Shown here: positions 1-9,430 of the stretch, in pieces
Numbering within the stretch: the first letter of the stretch is position 1
Layout: every line of letters begins with the position of its first letter
DNA from: Desulfosarcina widdelii
Lineage (GTDB): Bacteria; Desulfobacterota; Desulfobacteria; Desulfobacterales; Desulfosarcinaceae
Length of the DNA: 64,000 nucleotides
Assembly: GCF_009688965.1 (NCBI RefSeq)
Contig: NZ_AP021875.1
Coordinates: 5,208,001 to 5,272,000 of the forward strand
Reading direction: 5' to 3'
The notes under the pieces: model-generated
Seen by the model: only the letters and a program-made list of their open reading frames with translations
Database searches by the model: none
Told to the model about the DNA's origin: nothing
Position numbers and translations under genes: made by a program

Positions 1-451
1 ATGAAAATCTCAAGTCTCACTATTCTTCCAACATGATTTCCATCCAAGCAACCTATTTTAACTATGCAAGACTCAAAACCTTTCTTCGCTGAAATCTACA
101 AATAATGCTGTTGATGAACTTTCGGAATCTGTTCACTGTTCCTGTGGAAGTTGAGGCAAGTGCGATGTGTCCAAGACACTTGCTTTTCGAAGGCACCGGT
201 AACGTCGGTACGGATATCGAAGAGAAAGCGATGGACGGCCTGTTTCTAATCCGTGATTAATCTAACATCACGAGCCGGTCCTTCTTTTTTTGGCCAAGTG
301 TGTAAAAAAGATTCACTTGTGCTGACGGTCTGCAATTATACTGTGTAACTATTTCGCCCTTCATTTTATATGCTGGTTGTAAATCCAGAAAATCTACTAA
401 TGTAATCAGTAATACGTTTATAAACGGATAGTTACTTGTAGGAAACCAACT
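1..451. other. Gene-free left edge
   Basis: No convincing gene is visible before the sigma-54 promoter at 452. A 48-codon frame at 114-260 (+) is open, but it has no good ribosome binding site and no recognisable product. It may be the decayed end of something outside the window. Confidence 0.4.
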
Positions 452-467
452 TGGCATCTACCTTGCT
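452..467 (+). promoter_or_regulatory. Sigma-54 promoter of the small exported repeat protein
   Basis: TGGCATCTACCTTGCT matches the -24/-12 consensus TGGCAY-N5-TTGCW, with the invariant GG and GC exactly 10 bases apart. The predicted transcript start is near 479, giving about a 40-base leader before the ATG at 521. Activation would need a sigma-54 enhancer-binding protein; one is encoded at 12983-14338. Confidence 0.75.
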
Positions 468-520
468 GTCACTATTGGTAGGATTACTGACATGGTTCAT
501 TCTTAATGGAGGGACGAAAA

Positions 521-979
521 ATGAAAAAATATAACTCTATATTATTCAATATGTTTCTAATCAGTTTTGTATTCTTTTTTACTGATGCCGTTGCTGAACA
601 GCGGATGATCACCTTCGAAATGGGAGAAAGTGGCCAAACCGTATCTTTCCCCATGTCTCAGGAAGAAATAGCTTATGCAGATAGTGTGACTGCTTATTCA
701 AATTCGTTTAAAAAAGCGGATGACACTATGGGGAAAGACTGGGTTAATAGAATAGAATTGCCAGAAAGCGGACAATTTGTTGAATTTCCAATGACAGAAG
801 AGGAGATCCAAGAAGCGAAAGAAAAGGCGGCAAAAGAAAAGTCTAATATCAATCGTCGAAAATTGAATGAACCTAACGTTCGCGGGAGCAAAGCTGAAAT
901 TGTTGAAATGGCCGATGGGTACACAATTGTATTTTACGATGATAAACCTGCTAAATGGGGTTATTATCCAATTCAATAG
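521..979 (+). CDS. Small exported protein with an internal repeat
   Basis: The family is not recognised. The 152-residue product starts MKKYNS after a strong ribosome binding site (GGAGGG, about 8 bases upstream), which I prefer to an in-frame ATG 15 bases earlier. A hydrophobic N-terminal stretch ending near AVA-EQ is a clear Sec signal peptide, so the protein is periplasmic or outside. The mature part carries two related segments of about 20 residues, ITFEMGESGQTVSFPMSQEE and an ELPESGQFVEFPMTEEE copy, followed by a charged linker and a C-terminal strand-rich tail. It stands alone behind a near-perfect sigma-54 promoter. The function is unknown. The repeat pattern recalls the small exported protein at 9431-9835, which also has a duplicated motif and a sigma-54 promoter. 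Confidence 0.8.
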   Translation: MKKYNSILFNMFLISFVFFFTDAVAEQRMITFEMGESGQTVSFPMSQEEIAYADSVTAYSNSFKKADDTMGKDWVNRIELPESGQFVEFPMTEEEIQEAKEKAAKEKSNINRRKLNEPNVRGSKAEIVEMADGYTIVFYDDKPAKWGYYPIQ

Positions 980-1133
980 CCTGAGCTTCTATTAGTAGAC
1001 GGACGGTCCAATCAAACCATTTAAAGAAACGATTCATTCAATTTTTTTAAAATGATTCTATGTGATCATACTAAATTTAATAAAAAACAAAATAAAACTT
1101 TCAACAGGTCGAAAGCAAAGGTCAGGCTTCACT

Positions 1134-2144
1134 ATGAAAATTGCATACTTGATGGATCCACTGGTAAAGATACAGCCTGAAAACGAGACCACCAGTCACC
1201 TGATGTATGAGTGCAATGAGCGGGGACACACGGTCTTTTTTCTGGAACCCCATGACGTATACATCCGCAAGGATCAGGTAGTCGCCCGTATGCGTAACAT
1301 AACGGTAAAACCGGGTCTCGGAATGACTAAATACTGGCAGGCGATCATCCGTTGCACCAGGCAGGACAACCTTATTTTCGAAGCCATCACTGATCTCGAT
1401 GCCTTGTTTTTACGCAGCAATCCCCCACTCAATTACCAGACAATGGAGTTCTTGCAGACCGTCAATAATCACGTTTTTATCCTGAATAACACCACAGGTC
1501 AGATTTTAGGTAACAGCAAGCTTTACATCCTCAACTTTCCTGAAATAATTCCTGAAACCCATGTGTCCAGGGACCCCACCCGTCTGCGCAAAATTATCGA
1601 TGATTTCGGTGGGGCCATGGTTGTTAAGCCCCTGCAGCGTTTCGGAGGTGAAGGGGTGATCAAGGTAAGCACCCGCGACCGGATGAACCTGAACTCGCTT
1701 ATCCACTACTACGTGCGTGCCTATGAATCATATGCCCGCCGTGAACCCATCATGGTTCAAGAATACATCAAAAGCGTCAAGCAAGAAGGTGACATCCGCA
1801 TAATGCTTCTCAACGGTGAAATCCTCGGCGCCATGCGCCGCAAACCCAAAAAAGGGGACTTTCGTACCAATGTGCATGCCGGCGGGGAGGTGTTCGCTCA
1901 CCGGGTGACAGCGCGTGAAATGCGGATCTGTGAGGTTATCAAGGACAAACTGATCGCCGATGGACTTTATTTTGTAGGTATTGACATCATTGACGGCAAG
2001 CTGGTTGAGGTCAACTGTGTCAGTCCCGGCGGTATCCCCAGGATCAACCAGTTGAACAATGACCGCCTCGAGCATAAAGTCATCGATTTCATCGAGCACC
2101 GCATCGACGCCGTCACCCACTTTTCCCACAGGAATGAGGCCTGA
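1134..2144 (+). CDS. gshB: Glutathione synthetase-type ATP-grasp ligase
   Basis: The 336-residue product has the GshB N-terminal domain (MKIAYLMDPLVKI..., then a GHTVFFLEPHDV segment). An ATP-grasp domain follows, with the binding strand GGAMVVKPLQRFGGEGVIKV and the C-terminal metal and substrate segment GIDIIDGKLVEVNCVSPGGI. The family joins gamma-glutamylcysteine and glycine using ATP in the cytoplasm. The start at 1134 follows AGG and removes a 24-residue extension unlike GshB. It is monocistronic and no gshA partner is in the window. Some family members act on other substrates, so the exact product is inferred. The glutathione role would fit the metal-efflux genes at 17-26 kb, but they are not linked. 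Confidence 0.85.
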   Translation: MKIAYLMDPLVKIQPENETTSHLMYECNERGHTVFFLEPHDVYIRKDQVVARMRNITVKPGLGMTKYWQAIIRCTRQDNLIFEAITDLDALFLRSNPPLNYQTMEFLQTVNNHVFILNNTTGQILGNSKLYILNFPEIIPETHVSRDPTRLRKIIDDFGGAMVVKPLQRFGGEGVIKVSTRDRMNLNSLIHYYVRAYESYARREPIMVQEYIKSVKQEGDIRIMLLNGEILGAMRRKPKKGDFRTNVHAGGEVFAHRVTAREMRICEVIKDKLIADGLYFVGIDIIDGKLVEVNCVSPGGIPRINQLNNDRLEHKVIDFIEHRIDAVTHFSHRNEA

Positions 2145-2380
2145 GCATGAGATCTTTAATAAGGTATTGTATGAACAATACTTGTTTAGTTTAAATTTAA
2201 ACTTAGAACACTATTTAAACCTATTCAACATTTTTGATTAATGCTTAATTAAGTGGGGTTAGATTAACTTGGTCGGAAACCACAATTATTAAAGGTTCTT
2301 TCGTGGCTGATCATACATTTTTTATGCGCAATATTTACACAATTGTTTTTTGACAAAAAATGAACATTAAATAGAGCAAA

Positions 2381-2396
2381 TGGCATATCGATTGCC
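2381..2396 (+). promoter_or_regulatory. Possible sigma-54 promoter before the radical SAM gene
   Basis: TGGCATATCGATTGCC fits TGGCAY-N5-TTGC with GG-N10-GC spacing. The predicted start would lie only a few bases before the ATG at 2410, leaving almost no leader. Either the mRNA is nearly leaderless or the match is fortuitous. Confidence 0.4.
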
Positions 2397-2409
2397 GTAA
2401 ATGTAAAGC

Positions 2410-4395
2410 ATGAAGAAACTTGATACAATCATAATATTTCCTCCTCCAATGGATAGAATATCCCGTGTTTATCCAGCGCCCCATTTTTTATCTTCATACA
2501 TGAGTAGGAATGGCTTTTCTGCTGAACCATTAGATTTAAATATTATTGCACTCAGCAGGCTCACAAGTAAATATTTTATAGATGAAAAACTTAAGCTGTG
2601 TGAACATACAAAAAAGAGGTTAGAAAACGTAGGTATTGATTCCAGGTTGAAAAAAGATCAATACTTTTCCTGTTTAAGGTCGATTGGAAGGCTTAAGTAC
2701 GGCAATCAGATGGAATTTAATAATTGTCGAATAAAGAATTTGATGGAGATGGAGATATCCGGAATACGTTATACAAGGATATATATTGATATATTTCGAG
2801 AAGTATTTGGCGTCTTCTATAAAAATAAAATACCGGCTCTGAATGACATCGAAACCTATTTTAAAAATCATGAAGCACGTATATTGAAGGATTTATTAAA
2901 GGATCAAATACAAAAAAAAATAATTGACAGAGGTGTCCCGATTGTAGGTTTTTCTATCCCATTTGCGCAGCAGTTTATTCCAGCCCTGATACTGGCTTAT
3001 GAAATCAAAAATAAAATGCATGATGTTCATATTTGTTTTGGTGGTCCAGTTATAACCTTGCTTTCTGATCAATATCTGAAAGACTTAATTAGAACATCAC
3101 CTATTGACTCCTGTGTTAAATATGATGGGGAAATACCTTTACTTAAATTGTTAAATTTTATATTACACGGTAAACCGATTGATGAACCAAATTGCTTTCT
3201 ATCCAATAAATCATCTGTGTTAACTCCAATCGTATTTAAGTCATTTCGCGTAAGAACAGCGTCTCAGCGCCATAAGCACAATAGATTACAAAAGAAAAAT
3301 ATTAAACAATTACCAATGGAAACACCAATACCAATTGCGCAGTCAACAGGTTGCTATTGGGGGCAATGTTCATTTTGTGACTATATTAATCTCCATGTTG
3401 ACAAAGTATATCGGTCTAGGCCAGTTAAAGATATTATAGACGATATCAAGTACTATATAGATATGGGTTTTTCAAACTTTCGTATGTTGGCAGAAGCAAT
3501 CCCTCCGCGGCACGCAAACGAAATTGCAAACAACTTGACAACTAATAATATTGATATTAAATGGCATTCTTTTTTGAGAGTGGATAACGGTTTTTCAATT
3601 AATATGTTAGAAGCAATGAATAAAAGTGGTTTCAGCTGCACTGTAGGAATGGAACATTCAAATAATTGTGCTTTGAAAATCCTCAACAAAGGATACAATC
3701 AAAAAATTATCAGGAAATTCTTTGAAAAAATTCGCATAGCATCTCTATCGGAAAATCATTTGAATATTATAGTTGGAATGCCCGGCATAACGTATGCGCA
3801 AGAAATGGAAACCTTAGAGTTCTGCAAGGAATATACAGATATTTTCAATCAATTCAAATGTAGCATTTTCACTTTAACCAATACATCTGAAATGGGTAAA
3901 AACCCACAAAAATATGGTATAATAATAAATGAAGATGGTAAAGCAAACAAATTTAATTCTCATGGGCGAATATCGTCAATCAATTTTTATGACCCAAATG
4001 GAATGACAAGTGAGGAAAAGCATGAAATTCTTAAACTCTATGAACAATTGAATCAGGAATTACGATCTCAAATACGTTTTAATGGATATCGTAATCTAAT
4101 TCTAACTGCTCGGACCGGTGCTTATTTGGAAGACATATACTTTATTTTCGATAGACTATCGTTACAACAAATGGTCAATTTAAATACTAACAATAACGAT
4201 GGCTATTTCGTCGTTAATATGTCTGCGTCACGACGTCACCAAGTCATTATAGATAAAAAATTGTCTGATATGATAAATATCTTTAAAGACAAGAAATTTA
4301 ACTTCAAGGATATCATTGAATTTACGACCGATGAAAATATTGCACTGCAATACCTAAAAGAAATGGTCAATGGATCTTTGGTTAATGTTGTTTAG
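2410..4395 (+). CDS. B12-binding-type radical SAM protein
   Basis: The 661-residue product begins with a Rossmann-like segment (LDTIIIFPPPMDR...) of the cobalamin-binding type. A predicted B12 domain follows to about residue 260 (VGFSIPFAQQFIPALILAYE, CFGGPVITLLSD). The radical SAM core starts at STGCYWGQCSFCDY, a Cx4Cx2C cluster motif common in B12-dependent radical SAM and RiPP-maturation enzymes. The gene is strikingly AT-rich with long A runs, unlike the genes on either side, which suggests recent transfer. There is no precursor peptide gene, transporter or second pathway gene next to it, so the substrate cannot be named. The class cleaves SAM with a [4Fe-4S] cluster; methyl transfer via cobalamin is the likely but unproven chemistry. 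Confidence 0.75.
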   Translation: MKKLDTIIIFPPPMDRISRVYPAPHFLSSYMSRNGFSAEPLDLNIIALSRLTSKYFIDEKLKLCEHTKKRLENVGIDSRLKKDQYFSCLRSIGRLKYGNQMEFNNCRIKNLMEMEISGIRYTRIYIDIFREVFGVFYKNKIPALNDIETYFKNHEARILKDLLKDQIQKKIIDRGVPIVGFSIPFAQQFIPALILAYEIKNKMHDVHICFGGPVITLLSDQYLKDLIRTSPIDSCVKYDGEIPLLKLLNFILHGKPIDEPNCFLSNKSSVLTPIVFKSFRVRTASQRHKHNRLQKKNIKQLPMETPIPIAQSTGCYWGQCSFCDYINLHVDKVYRSRPVKDIIDDIKYYIDMGFSNFRMLAEAIPPRHANEIANNLTTNNIDIKWHSFLRVDNGFSINMLEAMNKSGFSCTVGMEHSNNCALKILNKGYNQKIIRKFFEKIRIASLSENHLNIIVGMPGITYAQEMETLEFCKEYTDIFNQFKCSIFTLTNTSEMGKNPQKYGIIINEDGKANKFNSHGRISSINFYDPNGMTSEEKHEILKLYEQLNQELRSQIRFNGYRNLILTARTGAYLEDIYFIFDRLSLQQMVNLNTNNNDGYFVVNMSASRRHQVIIDKKLSDMINIFKDKKFNFKDIIEFTTDENIALQYLKEMVNGSLVNVV

Positions 4396-4520
4396 GAACA
4401 ATATACTATTATGTTTTAACTCAATAACATAAAAATGGGAACGGCACATTCAAACTGTAACATTTAGAAGAATTTTTCAACATATTATTCTCGATACGGA
4501 AAAACAGTCTTGTGAAGTTA

Positions 4521-4563
4521 GGCACTCAATAAAAGTCTATTATATAATATACTTTTGGGTGCC
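4521..4563. repeat. Imperfect inverted repeat
   Basis: The arms GGCACTCAATAAAAGTCTA and TATACTTTTGGGTGCC are nearly complementary around an 8-base AT core. It lies about 125 bases after the radical SAM gene. It may be a transcription terminator or the relic of a small mobile element; no T-run follows it. Confidence 0.4.
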
Positions 4564-4642
4564 AGCATCTATTTATTTTTGAGATGCAACCATTAAAAAT
4601 TTAAGACAGTGTATGTTATAATAACAATATATAGGATAAACG

Positions 4643-5614
4643 ATGCAGATTTACCATGTTATTCCAATATCAATAAGACAGGACTTGATGGTTAAACCCC
4701 AATGTATAGCTGTGAGCTTAAAAACCTTCCTGTCGGGATTTATCATTACGATGATCGGCTCCTTAAAAACAAATATTAAAGGGCTTTTTTTAGTCTGTTT
4801 GTTTTTGATCAGTACGCTGCCGGCAATTGCGTCCGAAAAGATGGAAATCAGGGTTGTGAACACTATCGGTATGGAGTTTGTCCTCATTCCTCCCGGTGCA
4901 TTTGTCATGGGCAGCCCTGCTGAGGAAGCACATCGAGACGTCTCAGAACTTCAGCATCCAGTGACTATCAGTCGTCCGTTTTATATGCAGACCTCCGAGG
5001 TCACAGTTGAACAGTGGCAGACAGTAATGGGTAAGCGGTTCATTGGTCGAAAAAAGGGGACAGGAGATATGCCGGTGGTCAAGGTTTCCTGGCATGATTG
5101 TATTAAATTTATAGATAAACTTAATCAGATCACGGGTGATCGTTATATGCTGCCGACCGAAGCGCAATGGGAGTACGCTGCCCGGGCGGGTGCTGCAACA
5201 GCTTATTTTTGGGGGGACCAGATTGAGTGTTCCCAAGCTATGTTTGCTAACAACCCCAAGAAATATGATCATTGTGTCTCCGCTAACGTCGTTGCAGGGC
5301 TGGAACCCGGGCAACCGGCGCCCGTGAAGAGCTATCTGCCCAATGCATGGGGGCTATACGACATGCACGGGAATGTGTGGGAGTGGTGCGTGGATCTTTT
5401 CAGCCGCTATCATGCTTCCCCGGTCGTCGACCCTCGCGAAACTCACTCTGGGCATCATCGGGTGCGCCGCGGAGGCAGTTGGTTCGGACCGGGCTATTCA
5501 ATCCGCAGTGCCAACCGCGCCCACGGCCACCCCATGAGCCGGTTACAAAACACTGGTTTTCGACTCGTGATGGTCCCCCCTGGCCTGCCAGAGAAAGCCG
5601 ATCAGTCCCCATAA
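4643..5614 (+). CDS. Exported SUMF1/FGE-fold protein
   Basis: After a signal peptide (GLFLVCLFLISTLPAIAS) comes a full SUMF1 domain: MEFVLIPPGAFVMGSP, YMLPTEAQWEYAARAG, WGLYDMHGNVWEWC and RRGGSWFGPGYSIRSANRA ending in GFRLVM. This is the formylglycine-generating-enzyme fold. True aerobic FGE has a Cys pair just after the RGGS motif. Here that segment (FGPGYSIRSANRAHGHP) has no Cys, so sulfatase activation is unlikely and a binding or other role is more probable. No sulfatase is nearby. A start at 4751 (MIGSLKTNIK) would give a normal-length signal peptide. The start at 4643 has the better AGGA site but leaves a long leader. Confidence 0.8.
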   Translation: MQIYHVIPISIRQDLMVKPQCIAVSLKTFLSGFIITMIGSLKTNIKGLFLVCLFLISTLPAIASEKMEIRVVNTIGMEFVLIPPGAFVMGSPAEEAHRDVSELQHPVTISRPFYMQTSEVTVEQWQTVMGKRFIGRKKGTGDMPVVKVSWHDCIKFIDKLNQITGDRYMLPTEAQWEYAARAGAATAYFWGDQIECSQAMFANNPKKYDHCVSANVVAGLEPGQPAPVKSYLPNAWGLYDMHGNVWEWCVDLFSRYHASPVVDPRETHSGHHRVRRGGSWFGPGYSIRSANRAHGHPMSRLQNTGFRLVMVPPGLPEKADQSP

Positions 5615-5693
5615 CCTGGCTTCAGCCCCATGAGCATATTTTGTTTTTGCCATGCTCACCCCGGGCACAAGGCGCTGAAAGGGATTACACACA

Positions 5694-8600
5694 TTGGCAA
5701 TTCATGGAACAATAGGCCGCTTGTTTAACATCTACGATGAGGAGATTGACCTACTCCTCTGGACGGTTGCCTTGCTGTTCCTGGTTCGCAGTTCCGGGAT
5801 TTTCCTGAACAACTACGCTGAAACAGCCTTCCTGAAACGTTATGGTGTCGAGTACATGCCCCTCGTGAACATGGTCAACGCGGTGTTGACCTTCTTTGTT
5901 ATGGGGGCCATGACCGGGTTCATGACCCGTCTGCCCGGCGCCAGGCTCATGGCTCGGCTTTTCAATTTTTGCGGACTGTCTGTCGCTGGGATTTGGGCGG
6001 TTATTCCCTTTGGGATTGATCTGGTATATCCTGCTCTGTTCATGCTCAAATCCCAGTACGAGGTCCTCTTAGCGCTGCTGTTCTGGAACCTGGCCAACGA
6101 TCTATTCAACACGCGACAGTCCAAGCGGCTCTTCCCGCTGATCACCGCAGGCGGGGTTATCGGACAAATCTTGAGTAGTTTTGCAACCCCTGTGGTGGCG
6201 CGCTGGCTAAACTTGGACAACCTGCTTTTGGTATACATGGGTACCGTTTTGATCGGAGCCTGGGTCGTACACGCCATGGGACGACGTTTCCCCACGCTGC
6301 TGTTCCAACAAACCACAGCGAGTGAAAAACACACACACCGCTCCCTAATCGAGGAATTTAAAACGGTTCTACCACTGTTGAAATCTTCAGTTTTGGTGAA
6401 AATATTAGTGGTAGTCGCCTTCATGGCCAACGTGGTGATTCCTATAATGAACTACCAGTTCAACTATGCTGTAAATGAACAGTTTGCCACAGAAGCAAGT
6501 TTGATCGAATTTTTCGGCTATTTTAGGGGTGTGCTGAACATTGTCAGTCTAGTGATCCTGCTCTTCATGGGTAAACTCTATGACCGATTCGGGTTGCCAG
6601 TGGCCCTGATGTTCCACCCCTTCAACTATCTGCTGGTGTTTTTTGCCTTCCTTTTTCGGTTTGATGCCGTTGCAGCCATGTATGCTCGCATGTCCGCCAA
6701 CATCATCCGTACCACCATTAATATCCCGGCTATGGCGGTAGTGACTGGCCTGTTCCCGGAATCCTACCGGGCCATGATCCGGCCTTTTCTGCGGGGTACG
6801 GTTGTTCGTATCGGCCTGTTTTTAGGATCCGGCTTCATTTTACTTTCGAGTGACCTGTTCCACCCGCGCTACCTTTCCCTGGTGGCGATGCCCTTTGTCC
6901 TCGCCTGGGTTGTCGCTATCTATATCCTCAAGCGCCAATATGCCGGAATCCTATTAGGCCTGGTTTCCGATAACAGAATCGATTTCCGCTCCCTGGATGC
7001 CAGTGAACTGAGCCAGGTGTTTCGGGATAAACAAATTCAAGAAAACTTTGTCCAGCGATTCCATCAAGCATCGGGAGAAAACCGCCTATGGCACGGCCGA
7101 CTACTACGATCCATCTCAATCCCGAATTTTGACACCCACCTCATCGCGACCTTACGCGAAGAGCAAGACATGCAAACCCGTATTGGACTTATCGAACTGC
7201 TCTCCAATCAGGCGGGGCCGGTGGCTGTTGAGGTGTTCAACGAACTGATTGAGACAGGGGAGCCTGATCTGGCCGTGGCTTTGATCGAGGCCGGCCACCG
7301 AATTTCACCTAAAACGTTTGCCCCTTTTAACCGGCGCATTTTCGAATCGTCTCTTCCCATTGAAATCAAGGCCCGTGCAGTAGGCTCTCTCTACACCTTG
7401 GAACAGGCCCGGTTCGGCCCGCTTATCGAGACTTGGTTGGTATCTGAAGATGCCGGCACATGCAGCGCGGGTGTCATCGCTGCCGGGGTATGCCGGGATA
7501 TGCGTTTTGCTGAGCAGCTGAAGACGCTATTGAGGAGCCGCGATGATGATGCCATGTTGCTTCTGATCTTGAACAGTCTCCGCTCCATCCATGTGAGCGG
7601 ACTCAATCCCCTATTGGTGCATCGGTTATGGGACCCCGATCCGCGGATGCGGCGTGCCGTGCTAGAGGTTTACCTGATCGAAGATGAGGCCTCCCTGAAA
7701 AACGTGATTGCGCTACTGGGGGATGATTCTGAGGATATCGTCAAGGTTGCCCGTGAAAAAATTAAGTCCGCTGACTACCAGAACAATCTGCGGTTGATAA
7801 AATCTCTATCACTGCCACAGAAAAAGGTGAGAGAATCCCTTTTTGACCTGCTGAAGGATATGGCCATCAAAGATTTGGACGTCTATCGCTTTGTCCAGCT
7901 TCAAGCCCGGACCTGCTATCAACTGACCGCTCAGGCCAAGGGGATCAGGCAGCTCTCCGATGAAGCCCTGAATGAGTTGTTGGCTCTCCATCTGGACGAA
8001 CGGGTCTGGTTTACCCTTCAGACGACCATACGGGTGCTGGCGACACAAGACCGTTCAGGCCAGATGAACCAGCTTGCACAAGGCATCTTCTCTACCGATC
8101 AACGCCAGCGGGCGAACAGCCTTGAGGCGATGGATGACATTCTGGATAAAAGCATCGTCCGTTATCTAATGCCTTTGTTGGAACACACCGATCCAGCCGA
8201 ACGTATAGCTGCCGGCAGGCGGCTATTCCCCGACGATGTGGAGGAACAATCTAAGCTGGCTCTTTTTGAGAGCCTGCTGAAGAGTAGAAACTGGGTGACT
8301 TTGGCGCTGACGCTCACCATGATGCGAAAACTAAAGATCTCACCGAAAACTGCTACCCGAATTGAGATCTTGGCTGGGGATTCCAACCCACATGTGGCGC
8401 TGCTGGCCAGACAGTTAATGGGAAAGAGGTCTGACCACCGATCCGGAGAGGAGAATGAAATGGAAACGACAGGTTCGATTCCACTGACTGATAAGATCAT
8501 GCACCTTAAAGGGATTGAAATTTTCGCCGATCTGTCTGTCAACGAGTTGGCCAGCTTGGCCACGGTAACCAAAGAGGTGACCGTTGACGCAGGTAGGCAG

Positions 8601-8924
8601 GTGTTCATGGAAGGTGAACGGGGTGACACGCTTTATCTGGTGTTGGAAGGTGATGTAGCCGTGATCAAAGGCCGTAAACTGGAAAAAGAGATCGAACTGG
8701 ACAGTATTGGTGCCGGAGACTACTTCGGTGAAATGGCTTTGTTCGGTGATGATCGCAGGTCGGCAACCATCCGGACAAAAAAGAAGTCCCGGTTTTTGAC
8801 TCTGCACAAAGTGGAACTCCAGGATATTGTACGCGAATATCCCCAGATCGCGATGCATGTATGCCGAATTCTCAGTATACGAATACGACATCTACATAGT
8901 AAGATCGTCGATCAAATCTGTTAA
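5694..8924 (+). CDS. Transporter-like / HEAT / cNMP-binding fusion protein
   Basis: The 1076-residue product is built of three parts. Residues 1 to about 420 are a polytopic membrane domain with roughly 10-12 hydrophobic helices, resembling MFS or ATP:ADP-antiporter-like proteins. Residues 430-870 are helical with repeated LL-rich pairs, read as HEAT-like repeats. Residues 915-1060 form a cyclic-nucleotide-binding domain with the phosphate cassette GEMALFGDDRRSATIRT, which keeps the G-E and R-S-A-T residues of cAMP binders. It probably starts at TTG 5694; no strong ribosome site is seen. It seems to be a single-gene unit. The architecture suggests a membrane process gated by a cyclic nucleotide; substrate and direction are unknown. 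A membrane adenylate cyclase is encoded at 26290. Confidence 0.75.
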   Translation: MAIHGTIGRLFNIYDEEIDLLLWTVALLFLVRSSGIFLNNYAETAFLKRYGVEYMPLVNMVNAVLTFFVMGAMTGFMTRLPGARLMARLFNFCGLSVAGIWAVIPFGIDLVYPALFMLKSQYEVLLALLFWNLANDLFNTRQSKRLFPLITAGGVIGQILSSFATPVVARWLNLDNLLLVYMGTVLIGAWVVHAMGRRFPTLLFQQTTASEKHTHRSLIEEFKTVLPLLKSSVLVKILVVVAFMANVVIPIMNYQFNYAVNEQFATEASLIEFFGYFRGVLNIVSLVILLFMGKLYDRFGLPVALMFHPFNYLLVFFAFLFRFDAVAAMYARMSANIIRTTINIPAMAVVTGLFPESYRAMIRPFLRGTVVRIGLFLGSGFILLSSDLFHPRYLSLVAMPFVLAWVVAIYILKRQYAGILLGLVSDNRIDFRSLDASELSQVFRDKQIQENFVQRFHQASGENRLWHGRLLRSISIPNFDTHLIATLREEQDMQTRIGLIELLSNQAGPVAVEVFNELIETGEPDLAVALIEAGHRISPKTFAPFNRRIFESSLPIEIKARAVGSLYTLEQARFGPLIETWLVSEDAGTCSAGVIAAGVCRDMRFAEQLKTLLRSRDDDAMLLLILNSLRSIHVSGLNPLLVHRLWDPDPRMRRAVLEVYLIEDEASLKNVIALLGDDSEDIVKVAREKIKSADYQNNLRLIKSLSLPQKKVRESLFDLLKDMAIKDLDVYRFVQLQARTCYQLTAQAKGIRQLSDEALNELLALHLDERVWFTLQTTIRVLATQDRSGQMNQLAQGIFSTDQRQRANSLEAMDDILDKSIVRYLMPLLEHTDPAERIAAGRRLFPDDVEEQSKLALFESLLKSRNWVTLALTLTMMRKLKISPKTATRIEILAGDSNPHVALLARQLMGKRSDHRSGEENEMETTGSIPLTDKIMHLKGIEIFADLSVNELASLATVTKEVTVDAGRQVFMEGERGDTLYLVLEGDVAVIKGRKLEKEIELDSIGAGDYFGEMALFGDDRRSATIRTKKKSRFLTLHKVELQDIVREYPQIAMHVCRILSIRIRHLHSKIVDQIC

Positions 8925-9430
8925 TCCTGAAAATATGATCGTGTTAGAAAGATCCTATTGAAATCGCGCTGTTTCCTCAGTTTCAACATGATTTCATTCG
9001 TCCCTAATGCTTTCTGTTTTTTGACGAGCTCTCCTCGGCTAAACCGACTGGTTCCTGATGCCGACCGCTGGCATCAGCCGCAGACCACACCGCAGCCGGT
9101 GGATGCCGTGGTGGTCAACATCCGCGATCCCGACCTGTTGTGCCTCTCCGGCTGCGTCTAGAAACCGAAAAGGAAATCATCGATTAATTTTATAATTCAG
9201 TATGCTTTATTGACTTAAAGACAGAAACCCGGTTGATTACAGCAATGTAAATGAAGGCAGGATGAAAGCAGGCCAACTGATGAAAATGCTGTTAGAAGCC
9301 AAAGGCGATATACCTATAAAGCCCAGTTCACCAAAGATAAAGGCCCGAAGAATACGCCTCGCGCAACTGCAGGCCTTCATGCAATCGATAAAATTGATTA
9401 TCTGGGACCAGTCATTTTGAACAACTGCGA
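8925..9430. other. Intergenic stretch with no firm gene
   Basis: A GC-rich patch at about 9050-9160, which can be read as the tail of a protein, differs in composition from its surroundings and may be a gene relic. A 52-codon frame at 9262-9420 (+, MKAGQLMKMLLEAKGD...) has a weak GAAGG site upstream and no recognised product. Neither is strong enough to call. Confidence 0.35.

Noticed and set aside
257..457. Minus-strand 66-codon frame
   Set aside because: No ribosome site and no protein-like composition. It lies over the region just before a sigma-54 promoter in the opposite direction.
1728..2129. 133-codon minus-strand frame under the glutathione synthetase gene
   Set aside because: Shadow of the ATP-grasp gene, with no independent signal.
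5840..6430. 196-codon minus-strand frame
   Set aside because: Antisense to the transporter domain; Ser/Arg-rich shadow composition.
8415..8891. 158-codon minus-strand frame
   Set aside because: Antisense to the cNMP-binding domain, which is clearly the coding frame.
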